In this document: piece after piece, positions 52,818-61,499 of the stretch
Layout of the letters: each line of letters opens with the position of its first letter
How positions within the stretch are numbered: the first letter of the stretch is position 1
From: Cytophagales bacterium UBA2561
GTDB lineage: Bacteria > Bacteroidota > Bacteroidia > Cytophagales > Thermoflexibacteraceae
Length of the DNA: 64,000 nt
Assembly: GCA_002340355.1 (NCBI GenBank)
Contig: DDLX01000010.1
Location: 41,339-105,338 of the forward strand
Reading direction: 5' to 3'
Made by a program: the position numbers and the translations under genes
Notes under the pieces: model-generated
Seen by the model: only the letters and a program-made list of their open reading frames with translations
Database searches by the model: none
What the model was told of the DNA's origin: nothing

Positions 52818-54746
52818 CTACAACTTTTCTGTAAACCAATTACTTGCTTCCTGCACGGCTTCTTGTACTTCTGCCTCTTGGTCATAATAATTAAATTGAT
52901 GAAATGGAGAATCCAAATCTGTTTTCATCCAGTGTAACTTTTTATCAGGATTAGAAATTTTATCGAAATAATTTTTGGTATATTGTGGTAAAACTGCCCC
53001 ATCTGAATGAATCATCAAAGTAGGTTGTGTCAATTTTTCAGCCGTTGGCATGGGGTCAGTAGTAAGCCAATCTTCCCAGCTCATCACCGCAAATTTATCG
53101 GCACTCCATTGAGGAATTGCTCCCCGTTCAGGATTCAAATAATAATCATAATTTCCATACATTGCTGCCGTTTCATCAGTTTCTGAAATATTTGGAATAT
53201 AGTCAATTATGCCTGTTTCAGCATACTTTTTCTTTGCTGATTTTGCTTGTTCAATTTTAGCATTTACACCTTCTTCCCCACCATAAAATAATTTTACAGC
53301 TTCGGCATCATGCAACCAAGAAGCGGTAGTTGCTATGGCTTTAATTCGAGGTTCTTCGGCAGAAGCCATTAAGGTATACATTGCTCCTGCACATACTCCA
53401 AATGCTCCAATTTGAGTTCTAGAAATCTCAGGTAAGTTTTCTAAAAAAGTAACCGCATTTTTAATATCTGTTTTTTTCAATTCAGGACTTTCATAAAAAC
53501 GAGGTTCGCCTTCACTCTCTCCAAAATTTCGGAAATCGAATGCAAAAGTAATGAAGCCTTTTTCAGCAAATTTTTGAGCATAAAGCCCAGCCATTTGTTC
53601 TTTAACCGTAGTCCAGCTTCCTGAAACAATGATTGCAGGATAAGATTTCCCTTCTTCATAGTTTGTAGGATAGTACAAGTTTCCTACTAAGGTCAAGCCT
53701 TCACTCTTGAATGTGATTTTTTTCATATTTTTGTTTTTTAAAGGATTATCTATTTTCTTTTGAGTTAGTTTTTCTAACAAACCAAAGCCACGAGCCGCCA
53801 CAACAGGATTGAAAATTTCGACATATTCCTCAATCAAACCTGCCTTATTAAATTTGAAAGTAGAGTAATAATCATTTTGGTAATATCCTATACCATTTTT
53901 CAATTTGATTTCTCCTTTGTACTTTACAAATACGATATTAGGATTTTCCGTGTAGTAGATTTCCTCAATTGGAAATTTCATCCCATCAAAATTTGGAAAA
54001 ACAGGTGTCCAATAGGCTCGAATCTCCTCTTTTCCAGTTGCTCCTTCTGGAAATATCCCTGAATGATAAGGATTTATGTGTTTTGCATTTTCAGCAAATA
54101 GATTAACTAAGGCATTCACATCTTCCTCTTGCAGAGCTTTGAAAAATTGACGGACGATATTTTTATTTTGTTCACCTACTGAAATGGATTCAGAAGTTGA
54201 ATCTTCAAGACTGAGATGTTTTATAGCTAATTGAGGTAAATTTGAATTCCCTGTTTGATACTTAAAGTTGAATTTCATACTCGAAATTATCCATTTATCT
54301 ACTTGATTTTTAAGTAGTTCAAAATCATAGGAGCCAACTACTGTCCAGAGATTACCTTTATCATTCTGTAGAAAATGAGTTGCTGTTCCGTAGCAAAATA
54401 CTTGAGCCGATTTACCTTCGATCTTGCTTGTAAAGTTGCCTAATTGATGGTGTGTATGTTCAAATTTCGGTAAGATTCCTTTCCAATTTTGGATAATTTC
54501 TTCGGAGGAAAGCTCACCCGCAGGCATACCTGTCATCGAAGAATAATCTAAATGTACTTTTGGAGCAAAACAATTTTTGACCATCTTCCAATCAGCTTGG
54601 TCAGTGGCTACAAATAATTTTGTAACCACATTAGTTACTTCATTCATAGTTTGAGCGTTTGTAGAAATACTTGAAAATGAAAGGCACATTCCCCATAAAA
54701 TAGACCAATAAAATCTGGAGTAAATGACTTTTTTTGAGATATTCAT
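52818..54746 (-). CDS. Secreted SnoaL-SnoaL-alpha/beta-hydrolase fusion
   Basis: A 642-residue protein that joins three normally separate modules. Signal peptide (about 1-31, ending STNAQ). First NTF2/SnoaL-like domain (about 33-160, with VHLDYSSMTGMPAGELSSEEI). Second SnoaL domain (about 190-330, IVRQFFKALQEEDVNALVNLFAENAKHINPY). A short linker (NPLKNKNM), then an alpha/beta-hydrolase (about 345-640) whose nucleophile elbow is GAFGVCAGAMY: cysteine replaces serine, as in dienelactone hydrolases. AFDFRNFGESEGEP, MIHSDGAVLP (acid) and SPFHQFNYYD (histidine) complete the site. NTF2-like domains often bind small hydrophobic ligands or act as isomerases. A regulator of the AraC type is directly upstream. 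The substrate is unknown. Confidence 0.83.
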   Translation of the reverse strand: MNISKKVIYSRFYWSILWGMCLSFSSISTNAQTMNEVTNVVTKLFVATDQADWKMVKNCFAPKVHLDYSSMTGMPAGELSSEEIIQNWKGILPKFEHTHHQLGNFTSKIEGKSAQVFCYGTATHFLQNDKGNLWTVVGSYDFELLKNQVDKWIISSMKFNFKYQTGNSNLPQLAIKHLSLEDSTSESISVGEQNKNIVRQFFKALQEEDVNALVNLFAENAKHINPYHSGIFPEGATGKEEIRAYWTPVFPNFDGMKFPIEEIYYTENPNIVFVKYKGEIKLKNGIGYYQNDYYSTFKFNKAGLIEEYVEIFNPVVAARGFGLLEKLTQKKIDNPLKNKNMKKITFKSEGLTLVGNLYYPTNYEEGKSYPAIIVSGSWTTVKEQMAGLYAQKFAEKGFITFAFDFRNFGESEGEPRFYESPELKKTDIKNAVTFLENLPEISRTQIGAFGVCAGAMYTLMASAEEPRIKAIATTASWLHDAEAVKLFYGGEEGVNAKIEQAKSAKKKYAETGIIDYIPNISETDETAAMYGNYDYYLNPERGAIPQWSADKFAVMSWEDWLTTDPMPTAEKLTQPTLMIHSDGAVLPQYTKNYFDKISNPDKKLHWMKTDLDSPFHQFNYYDQEAEVQEAVQEASNWFTEKL

Positions 54747-54793
54747 CGGATTTACTTTTGTGTTTTTTGTAAGTTTTTACAAAGGTAAATCCG
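54747..54793 (-). promoter_or_regulatory. Inverted repeat and -7 box at the start of the fusion gene
   Basis: cggatttacttttg (54747-54760) and caaaggtaaatccg (54780-54793) pair with one mismatch across 19 bases, ending directly at the ATG (54746). The outer arm contains TACCTTTG on the minus strand, a -7-type box. It can act as an operator for the neighbouring AraC protein or as a hairpin masking the start codon. Confidence 0.55.
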
Positions 54794-54860
54794 CGATAAT
54801 CAAGTAGATTGCTGAAAACAAAGGAAGAAGTATGAATTTCAAAGATGAGCTAAAAATATC

Positions 54861-55781
54861 TTATGATTGGATACTGTTTCGGTAAGTGAGTGGTGTAAGT
54901 TGGGTATGTTTCTTGAAAAAGGCACTAAAATTATTTGGCGAATCAAAATGTAAGGTGTATGCAATTTCTTTTACACTCCATTCTGTTTGTGCCAAGTAAC
55001 TTTTTGCCAATTGTAAAATATGTTGTTGGATATGATGGGAGGCTGTTTTGCCTGTAATTTCCTTTACCATAGCATTGAGATGATTGGGATGGATATGTAA
55101 TTTTTCGGCGTAATAACGAGGCGAATGGTGATTGGCAAACTTTTCGGCGGGAGCATTTGGATAAAAACTGGTTTGAATAGATGTCTGAAAACGAGTCAAT
55201 AACTTTAAATCAGCAGTACGAATTTGGTGTTGGACATCATCTAAATCGACTTGTTGATAAAAATATCGTTTGACATGGTGAAGTAACAAAAGTACATAAA
55301 CTTCGATAAATTGAAAATTATCAGAATGTGAACCGTGATACTCTTGATAAATATTCTCGTAAATTGTTAAAAGCTTATTTACGTCTTCTTTTTGGACTTC
55401 GAAGGGAATGGTTTTATCAAGTTTTAAGAAAGGAAAATCAGTTAATAAATCTGTAAAATGGCGTGATTTGGCTAAAAAATCGGTTGAAAACATCACATAA
55501 AATCCTTCCCAATTGGGCAGAATATCCCATGAAAGTATCTGGAATGGCGAATTAAAAAAAATTGTAGCACCATCTGGAAAATCCGTATGATGTCCTGACA
55601 CGACTTTGCCCTCTCCCTCGGCTTTAATCGCAATGGCATAAAACTCATGCCGAAAAGGAAGCATTTTTTTTACTACTGTAGGCATATTTTCTGAAAAACT
55701 CCGAATATCAAAATTGGGATAACGAGGCTTAGAAATTTGAATTGCTCGACAATACTCAGTAATGGTGCGGAAATGCTTCAT
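54861..55781 (-). CDS. AraC-family transcriptional regulator
   Basis: A 306-residue regulator. The N-terminal half (about 15-190) is a cupin-like sensing domain (FRHEFYAIAIKAEGEGKV, ATIFFNSPFQILSW). The C-terminal half (about 200-305) is the AraC double helix-turn-helix: SPRYYAEKLHIHPNHLNAMVKEITGKTASHHIQQHI and WSVKEIAYTLHFDSPNNFSAFFKKHTQLTPLTYR. The start is placed at ATG 55781; an upstream ATG at 55862 would overlap the preceding gene and add unconserved sequence. It lies 37 bases after the small basic gene and 114 bases before the SnoaL-hydrolase fusion, so it may belong to the first transcript and control the second. The ligand is unknown. Confidence 0.88.
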   Translation of the reverse strand: MKHFRTITEYCRAIQISKPRYPNFDIRSFSENMPTVVKKMLPFRHEFYAIAIKAEGEGKVVSGHHTDFPDGATIFFNSPFQILSWDILPNWEGFYVMFSTDFLAKSRHFTDLLTDFPFLKLDKTIPFEVQKEDVNKLLTIYENIYQEYHGSHSDNFQFIEVYVLLLLHHVKRYFYQQVDLDDVQHQIRTADLKLLTRFQTSIQTSFYPNAPAEKFANHHSPRYYAEKLHIHPNHLNAMVKEITGKTASHHIQQHILQLAKSYLAQTEWSVKEIAYTLHFDSPNNFSAFFKKHTQLTPLTYRNSIQS

Positions 55782-55818
55782 TAAGGCTACTATTATGGAA
55801 AATATTTTAATTGAAAAA

Positions 55819-56268
55819 TCATGTATTTTTCTTGGAAGATGGATAAAATTGATGTTCTGCATCTAAAAATACAACATAAAAAACATTTCCATCTACGTAA
55901 CCCACTGCTCTAGGTTTTTGTCCACCTATTTTCATAATAACTGCCCAATTTAAATCAACATCAGGAAATGGATTCTCAAATTCCGATTTTTTTGGAAACT
56001 CTCTATAAACTTTTATAAAACCTTGTTTTTCAGCTTCAATACGGTTGCAATTACAAATCTGTCCACATTTATCCATCAACGAAGCTAATAAATTCTGTGC
56101 CTGCCATTCGGCATAATTTTGACCTTGTTGATTACCACGATAATCCTTAAAACTGAATAGCATTAAGGGAGCTTCATCTTTTACGTGTCGCTCTTGTCGT
56201 GAATTTGCACTTCGTGTTTTTTGGGATTTTTGTGGCTTAAAACGGTCACGATTTTTCTTCTTTGTCAT
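55819..56268 (-). CDS. Small basic partner protein of the AAA15 ATPase (149 aa), unknown family
   Basis: The first 33 residues are strongly basic and probably disordered (KKKNRDRFKPQKSQKTRS). The rest is a compact alpha/beta domain: LMLFSFKDYRGNQQGQNYAEWQAQ (about 35-58), a helix with three cysteines (LMDKCGQICNCNR), a linker, then LNWAVIMKIGGQKPRAVGYV and a closing beta-hairpin FYVVFLDAEHQFYPS. I do not recognise a named family; in particular it lacks the TOPRIM pattern of RloB/AbiLii/AriB and HNH or PD-(D/E)xK motifs. The closing hairpin is vaguely like those of RelE-type toxins. It starts 23 bases inside the ATPase gene, so the pair is translationally coupled, which argues for a joint function such as toxin and controller. 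Confidence 0.75.
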   Translation of the reverse strand: MTKKKNRDRFKPQKSQKTRSANSRQERHVKDEAPLMLFSFKDYRGNQQGQNYAEWQAQNLLASLMDKCGQICNCNRIEAEKQGFIKVYREFPKKSEFENPFPDVDLNWAVIMKIGGQKPRAVGYVDGNVFYVVFLDAEHQFYPSSKKNT

Positions 56269-57616
56269 ATAAATAGCTGATTATAAAGTTATTGATATCT
56301 CCTAAAAAGGGAATAGCTCCATACTTTCCTAATAGATAATTTTTTTCGAAAGAAGCGTCATTTCTTATTTTGGTTTGGTTGATTGCATATTCAACTAATG
56401 AATATAAATCCGTAGCCCCCTGTTTGTCTTTTTCTGTAAACCAAATTTGGTCTCGTCTAAAAATCTCTTTTTTGAGTAGACTTGTGTCATGCGAGGCAAA
56501 TATAAGTTGTGCTTTTTGATTTGCTTTAGAATGAAAGAATTTAATCAGCTCAATAGTCAATAAAGTATGTAAGCGAGCATCTAACTCATCAATAATCAGA
56601 ATTTTATCATTCTCAATAGTATCAATCCAAATACCAAAAAGATTAAATAATTTTTGTGTTCCTTTTGATTGTAAGCCTAAATCGACCGCTACAAAATCTA
56701 ATTTTTCATTCGTATCATTAAATTTTTGGTGTAAAAATTTAATATTAACAGACTTAGCTTCTACACTTGCATTTTGAAGATTATCCATTTTCTGTTTAAT
56801 ATTCTGAAAATCTTGGATAATCTCTTGCACTTCAGCAGGCATATCAGCAGGTAAATTCAATAATTTATCAAAAATACTGTCCTCTTCCAAAACTTCAATA
56901 TCCTCAAAACCTATTTTGATAGATTTAAAAAACTCTACTAATTGTGTTTTAAATTTTGGTTCTTTTTGGAGTTTTTCAATTGTAAATCCAATGTAGTTAT
57001 CATCATCAATTCCTGAAATAATCCTAATTGTGCTATGAAAATAACTTAAAATTTGTGTAGCAATTTTACCATTGAGTTGTGCCACAGTTGATAAAAATAA
57101 AGCATTTGGTCGTGTGTTATTTTCTAATCCTTTACCTTCTTTGAAAGAAACTTTATTCGTATCAATTTCTTGGAACTCACGTGTAAATAACCGAGCTTCT
57201 TTAGATGAAGTATGTTTTAAGGAAAACAACCACTCCGCTTGCACTTGTTTTTTATCTACCTCAAAACCATAACGATAGCGTCTTTTCCCGATAAAAAATG
57301 TAATTTCAAAAGACGAAGGTTCTTCTTCCATCTCTTTAGAAAATAGGAAAGGCATAATCTCAATCTCATCAGCAATTTGGCGATTATTTGATGAGTTTAA
57401 GATAAAATGTCTTACAAAACGCAATGCAGATAAAAAGTTACTTTTACCACTACCATTTGCACCATATAAAACACTGGATTTCAGTAATTTATTTTTTTCT
57501 GTGGGGTCTAAGACTGTATGTTGCTCGTCATGTTCTTTGATAGTATGACCAATCATGCTAAATGTCATCTCTTCTTTGAAAGACAAGAAATTACCCACCT
57601 TAAATTCAACCAGCAT
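56246..57616 (-). CDS. AAA15/AbiLi-type ATPase (SMC-like)
   Basis: A 456-residue ATPase of the OLD/RloA/AbiLi class. It starts MLVEFKVGNFLSFKEEMTFSM (the usual opening), Walker A GANGSGKS at 52-59, a central helical region (about 215-310), signature region LQSKGTQKL (315-323), Walker B ILIIDELDARLH (339-350, catalytic E344) and H-loop FASHD with H376. The C-terminus has YLLGKYGAIPFLGD (427-440), common in AbiLi proteins. Such ATPases act in phage defence with a toxic partner. There is no C-terminal TOPRIM nuclease, so the effector must be the overlapping downstream gene. A consensus promoter stands 39-70 bases upstream. It is the first gene of the cassette. Confidence 0.88.
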   Translation of the reverse strand: MLVEFKVGNFLSFKEEMTFSMIGHTIKEHDEQHTVLDPTEKNKLLKSSVLYGANGSGKSNFLSALRFVRHFILNSSNNRQIADEIEIMPFLFSKEMEEEPSSFEITFFIGKRRYRYGFEVDKKQVQAEWLFSLKHTSSKEARLFTREFQEIDTNKVSFKEGKGLENNTRPNALFLSTVAQLNGKIATQILSYFHSTIRIISGIDDDNYIGFTIEKLQKEPKFKTQLVEFFKSIKIGFEDIEVLEEDSIFDKLLNLPADMPAEVQEIIQDFQNIKQKMDNLQNASVEAKSVNIKFLHQKFNDTNEKLDFVAVDLGLQSKGTQKLFNLFGIWIDTIENDKILIIDELDARLHTLLTIELIKFFHSKANQKAQLIFASHDTSLLKKEIFRRDQIWFTEKDKQGATDLYSLVEYAINQTKIRNDASFEKNYLLGKYGAIPFLGDINNFIISYLYDKEEKS

Positions 57617-57654
57617 GCTACTTCGTTTTTATTCTGTAAAACAAAAATCAGAAC

Positions 57655-57686
57655 CAAAAGTATATATTTTGAGAAATAAACTCAAA
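57655..57686 (-). promoter_or_regulatory. Predicted promoter of the AAA15 ATPase cassette
   Basis: On the minus strand TTTG (57686-57683), 20 bases, TACTTTTG (57662-57655): exact TTTG-TAnnTTTG match. The predicted start near 57648 gives a 32-base leader to the ATG at 57616. Confidence 0.65.
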
Positions 57687-57782
57687 TTTTGATCTTATTT
57701 TTATAAATAATAACTTTTTGATATCTAAAAAGGTTTACAGGTGAGAGCTTCTTTCTTTAAGAATAAACTCCAAATAGAATAT

Positions 57783-59048
57783 TTAGAAAATCTTTCGTTT
57801 TCTGAACCATCTATCATTGATAGAAACACCTATAGAAATTTTAAAATATCGTTCTCGTATCAAGTTGGCATCAGTTGTTCCTCGTTCTCCCAGATTAATT
57901 CCCAAATTAAAACTAGATAGAGTAGGGGAGACAGGTAAGGAAATACCTGCCGTAATGCCTTTGTCTTCAATTTGAGTACTTCCTTGTAAGATGGGGGTTT
58001 GGATAGCATAAAATCCAGCTTGGTAAGTTACTCGTTTGAAAAATGAAGAAACAGAATTTGCATCAGGAATCCATAAAATACCTGCTCGAACTTCTTGTAA
58101 ATCGCCTAAACTTTCAGTAGTAAAACCTTCATATTCAGACCATTTTTGTTGTTTTAGATTAATAGCAAAAGCATAATGTCGAGTTTTACTTACACTGATC
58201 CCAAAAGTATAAGCCGCAGGTAATTTAAGTACACTTTTAGTATCATATAATAAAGTATCTGAAGTTAAAACGGCTTCTCGGTAGGCATCCTTCCGCTCAA
58301 TGGCTTGAAATCGAGTGGTATTTAAATCAGTGGCTAAATCGGTAGTTATTCCCAAATTGACTCCTGTACCGTTTTCTAATTCATAGCGATATACCATACC
58401 TAAACGATATGAGAAATCAGAGAAATTGATTCGGTTCAAAACGTCAATAATGTACAAACTTTGTCCATCATCCAATAAAGATTCTGAATCGTTCCGAATA
58501 GAGCCAAAATTATAATTGATTTGTGCGCCTACCGAAAATCCTTTGAATGGCTCATAGCCAATTGAACCATAAACTTGTGTGATACCTCCTGTTCCCTTGT
58601 ATCGATATTCTAAAAATGTAGTAGTTTCTGGAATAATTTCCCGTTGTAAATCAATATAGTTAACTGTACTATATGGTTGAAGTCCAGCCCCAATACTTAT
58701 TTTCTTAGCAATAGGAAAAGCAAAACCTAAATAATTTAAGTTTCCCGCTCGATAGTCTTCAGAAGCCTCTTTTGTGGCTAAATAACGCTGTTCATAAGAA
58801 ATAGCAGCATCAAAAACGGTTAAGCGATTATGAGTTAATAAGGCGGGATTACTTAAATTAAGATTGGAAGGCATCCCAAGACTAACACCTATTCCTCCCA
58901 TATTACGTTGATAAATAGAAGTTTGTGAGTGGAGATCTCCTAGTCCAATTCGAGAATAAGGTAAATTGTTCGTTTGAGAGAAAATAGGAGCAGAGCATAA
59001 AATTATATAAAAAAATAGACTCGAAAATAGAGTGATTTTTTGAACCAT
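57783..59048 (-). CDS. Outer-membrane protein, OMPP1/FadL-like
   Basis: A 421-residue outer-membrane barrel with a signal peptide from the ATG at 59048 (VQKITLFSSLFFYIILCSAPIFSQ). The mature start NNLPYSRIGLGDL, then NMGGIGVSLGMPSNLNLSNPALL, is the FadL-like plug/hatch with its NPA motif. Alternating strands fill the rest up to YFKISIGVSINDRWF. An ATG 36 bases upstream would only lengthen the leader. It follows coaX by 42 bases. In Bacteroidota a coaX-outer-membrane-protein pairing is common, though the reason is unknown. Ligand unknown; hydrophobic molecules are likely for this family. Confidence 0.84.
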   Translation of the reverse strand: MVQKITLFSSLFFYIILCSAPIFSQTNNLPYSRIGLGDLHSQTSIYQRNMGGIGVSLGMPSNLNLSNPALLTHNRLTVFDAAISYEQRYLATKEASEDYRAGNLNYLGFAFPIAKKISIGAGLQPYSTVNYIDLQREIIPETTTFLEYRYKGTGGITQVYGSIGYEPFKGFSVGAQINYNFGSIRNDSESLLDDGQSLYIIDVLNRINFSDFSYRLGMVYRYELENGTGVNLGITTDLATDLNTTRFQAIERKDAYREAVLTSDTLLYDTKSVLKLPAAYTFGISVSKTRHYAFAINLKQQKWSEYEGFTTESLGDLQEVRAGILWIPDANSVSSFFKRVTYQAGFYAIQTPILQGSTQIEDKGITAGISLPVSPTLSSFNLGINLGERGTTDANLIRERYFKISIGVSINDRWFRKRKIF

Positions 59049-59090
59049 GAGTTTATAGGGGCTTAATAAAATCTTAGAAATCAAAATCTT

Positions 59091-59828
59091 TTAGTGTGAA
59101 TTCTTCAAATTATGAAGTAAAATTTGGTGTAATCCGAATAAAACCAGATTAGGCGATGCAAATATGGGAGCTTTTATTTGTTTCGCCAAAAATTTGGCAT
59201 CTCCACCACAAATTGTGACTTGGAAATCACCAAATTTTTGACCATAATTTTTCAATATTCCCTCAATTTCTTCCATCATGCCATTGACTACACCACTCAA
59301 AATAGCAGATTCTGTAGTTTGTCCAATTAATGGAATTTCAGGAGTATTTGAGTTACTCGAAAATGGAATTTCAGGAAGTTTACCTGTAAAATGAGCTAAG
59401 GCTTGAAATCTCATTTGTAAACCTAACGAAATATTTCCACCATAATATTTGCCGTATTTATCAATGAAGTCATAGGTTAAACAGGTTCCTGCATCCAATA
59501 TCAAATGATTTTGGGATGGTTCAGAAAAATAAGCCCCGATAGCTCCCGCAATACGGTCAGTGCCTAAAGTTTGGGGAGTCTTGTACAAATTTTGAACGGG
59601 TAAGGATGTTTGATGTGTCAAAAAAAGAATCGAAAATTGACTTGCTAGTGGGCTTAAAAACTCCTGAGCAATACCCCGAACATCTGAAATTAAGATATGT
59701 TTAGGAGAATATTTTGTCAATATATTGGAAATTTTTTGAGGTTTAATTTGCTCAAAGTGAATCAGTTGTTGATTTTCAAAAACACCAACTTTCACCAATG
59801 TATTACCGACATCTAAAACTAAATTCAT
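59091..59828 (-). CDS. coaX: Type III pantothenate kinase
   Basis: Phosphorylates pantothenate, the first step of coenzyme A synthesis. The 245-residue protein of the ASKHA fold has the phosphate-1 motif LVLDVGNTLVKVGVF (about 3-17), the pantothenate-site TLGTDRIAGAIGAYF (about 87-101), the second phosphate motif LILDAGTCLTYDFID (about 108-122) and YYGGNISLGLQMRFQAL (about 127-143), with TESAILSGVVNGM later. This is the CoaX form, which is not inhibited by CoA and often needs a monovalent cation. It stands first in a two-gene unit with the FadL-like gene. Confidence 0.95.
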   Translation of the reverse strand: MNLVLDVGNTLVKVGVFENQQLIHFEQIKPQKISNILTKYSPKHILISDVRGIAQEFLSPLASQFSILFLTHQTSLPVQNLYKTPQTLGTDRIAGAIGAYFSEPSQNHLILDAGTCLTYDFIDKYGKYYGGNISLGLQMRFQALAHFTGKLPEIPFSSNSNTPEIPLIGQTTESAILSGVVNGMMEEIEGILKNYGQKFGDFQVTICGGDAKFLAKQIKAPIFASPNLVLFGLHQILLHNLKNSH

Positions 59829-60161
59829 GCTTGGGAAATGATTTCGTAATTTTTCAATTGAGATAAGCTATTCCAAAGATGAAAAATATTCCTTGAATGT
59901 TGCATGAAAATAAAAAGCGAGAGATTTATCAAATTATTCTTCATCGAATTTTGGACTCTAGGAGGGATATTTTAGATAAAATTTTTGTGAAACGTAATTG
60001 AGTCGTTGATATTTTCAGTTTTGATGAGATGAGCAATATCAAAGTACAGTCTTTTTGTATTTATCATTGGATGTACTAACCTTGTAATTTGGGTATGGTA
60101 GGCAACCACTAAAACGAAAATTTTGTTGGTACTTTAAACGAATATCTAAAAATTAAAGAAA
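59829..60161. other. 333-base divergent intergenic region
   Basis: AT-rich and without a supported gene. The rightward promoter at 60054-60084 is listed separately. Confidence 0.5.
60054..60084 (+). promoter_or_regulatory. Candidate promoter of the propeller lipoprotein
   Basis: TTTG (60054-60057), 19 bases, TAACCTTG (60077-60084), which differs from TAnnTTTG at one base. The start codon is about 78 bases downstream. Confidence 0.42.
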
Positions 60162-61196
60162 ATGGGAAGTATGGCAAAAAACAATTTTCTAATAAAGACT
60201 TTAGTATTTAGTCTTTTAGCAATTACATCTTGTAAAAAAGACGATGACTTGAGTAATCCAACATCAACAGCTATTATAAAAGAAATAGCTAACGACTTGC
60301 AAGGTTACAGGATTGCATTTGGTGACACAAGAGAAATTTATATGATGAACCCAGATGGGTCGAATGTTGAAAAACTGGCAAATGCTGGACCTATTTCTGG
60401 TTATGTGTCTTGGGGACCAAATGTCGAATATGTGTATTATACCAGTGCCAAAGGACCAGCAGGAACGGCTTGGGAAGCTTGGCGAGTAAATGTTCAAACC
60501 AAAGAAGAAACTAAAATTTCCAATTTCGGATTAGATGTACGCTCGCTTGGCGTATCTCCTGACAATCAAACTATGGCAATTTCTGTAATGACAGGCAATT
60601 CAAACATAGGTAACAACAATGATGATCTAACTCAATTTTCAACCAACTTATATACTGTGCCTATGTCTGTCATAGAATCTAAAATTATGGCAAACCAGCA
60701 AATAACAATGAGTGATTTAACTGCGATACAAAGTTCGCCCAATATTGATCAATTTTGGTATGAAGAATTGAGTTGGAACCACGATGCGACTAATCCTACA
60801 TTAGCTTATACTAAAACGTGGCGTTATGATGAGGATGATGTGTCTTATACGCACGCATACACAATTAAACCAGATGGCAGTGCTAATACCTTAATTTCAG
60901 AACATAAAGACCAACCTGTTTGGAGCATTGATAATAGTAAAATTTCTTTTTTAGACCTCAGTTATTATGATTTTAGTGATGGAAGAATAAAGCAAATAGT
61001 CGTTTCGGGAATAAACAATGAGGTTTCAGGAGGATCCCTATCTCCTCTTGGTGGAAAATATGTGATCTTTGAGATAGGTGACGAAAACCGTAAAAGTGGT
61101 ATCGCAAAGACAAGTGAAATTTCCAATCAGGGAACACAGTTACCTACAAATGTTGATGTTTACGAACCACGTTGGTCACCAAAACCACTTAATTAA
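60162..61196 (+). CDS. Lipoprotein with TolB-like (PD40) beta-propeller
   Basis: A 344-residue exported lipoprotein: the leader ends in the lipobox AITSC (C24), followed by KKDDD, a charged tether. The body shows PD40-type repeats: YRIAFGDTREIYMMNPDGSNVEKLAN, GYVSWGPNVEYVYYTS, LGVSPDNQTMAISVM, ELSWNHDATNPTLAYTK, PVWSIDNSKISFLD and EPRWSPKP, the S/W-x-PD-x-x-x-I/L/A pattern of TolB and WD40-like propellers. It probably sits on the outer or inner membrane as a binding protein. Starts at 60162 or 60171 are both possible. The next segment is a decayed gene of another lipoprotein. Confidence 0.82.
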   Translation: MGSMAKNNFLIKTLVFSLLAITSCKKDDDLSNPTSTAIIKEIANDLQGYRIAFGDTREIYMMNPDGSNVEKLANAGPISGYVSWGPNVEYVYYTSAKGPAGTAWEAWRVNVQTKEETKISNFGLDVRSLGVSPDNQTMAISVMTGNSNIGNNNDDLTQFSTNLYTVPMSVIESKIMANQQITMSDLTAIQSSPNIDQFWYEELSWNHDATNPTLAYTKTWRYDEDDVSYTHAYTIKPDGSANTLISEHKDQPVWSIDNSKISFLDLSYYDFSDGRIKQIVVSGINNEVSGGSLSPLGGKYVIFEIGDENRKSGIAKTSEISNQGTQLPTNVDVYEPRWSPKPLN

Positions 61197-61294
61197 AATA
61201 GAATTTTAAACTCTTGGAGAGTTGTAAATCAGTTCGTTCTGATAAAGCTCAAAATTACCATTTTTAGCCCTGTAAAAAAATGTGATAAGATCTA

Positions 61295-61488
61295 ATGAAA
61301 AAAATAATTGCAGCATACTGTTTAATCTTTTTAGCAATTGGGTTTATTTTATCGTGATCAAATGAAGGAAACTATGTGATTCGGGGACAACTTGTACAAA
61401 TGGTGGCTACGACTGAAGGGCGTTTTTTGGAATAGAAATTTCTGAGAAATATACCAAGATTGCTAAAAAACGAGTGCTACTGGTGTAA
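61295..61488 (+). pseudogene. Decayed EGF-like lipoprotein gene
   Basis: An ATG at 61295 opens KKIIAAYCLIFLAIGFILS, a lipoprotein leader, but the codon where the lipobox cysteine is expected is TGA (61355-61357). Beyond it a shifted frame reads CDSGTTCTNGGYD, the start of an EGF-like repeat, and a further frame reads EISEKYTKIAKKRV before a stop at 61486-61488. The three parts together look like a short cysteine-rich lipoprotein broken by a nonsense change and at least one frameshift or small deletion. It lies between the propeller lipoprotein and the restriction-modification pair and shows that this stretch has been decaying. Confidence 0.58.
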
Positions 61489-61499
61489 TAAAATATTTC

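Noticed and set aside
55819..56268. Assignment of the small protein to RloB/AbiLii
   Set aside because: The TOPRIM-like glutamate and DxD motifs and the usual length near 200 residues are missing.
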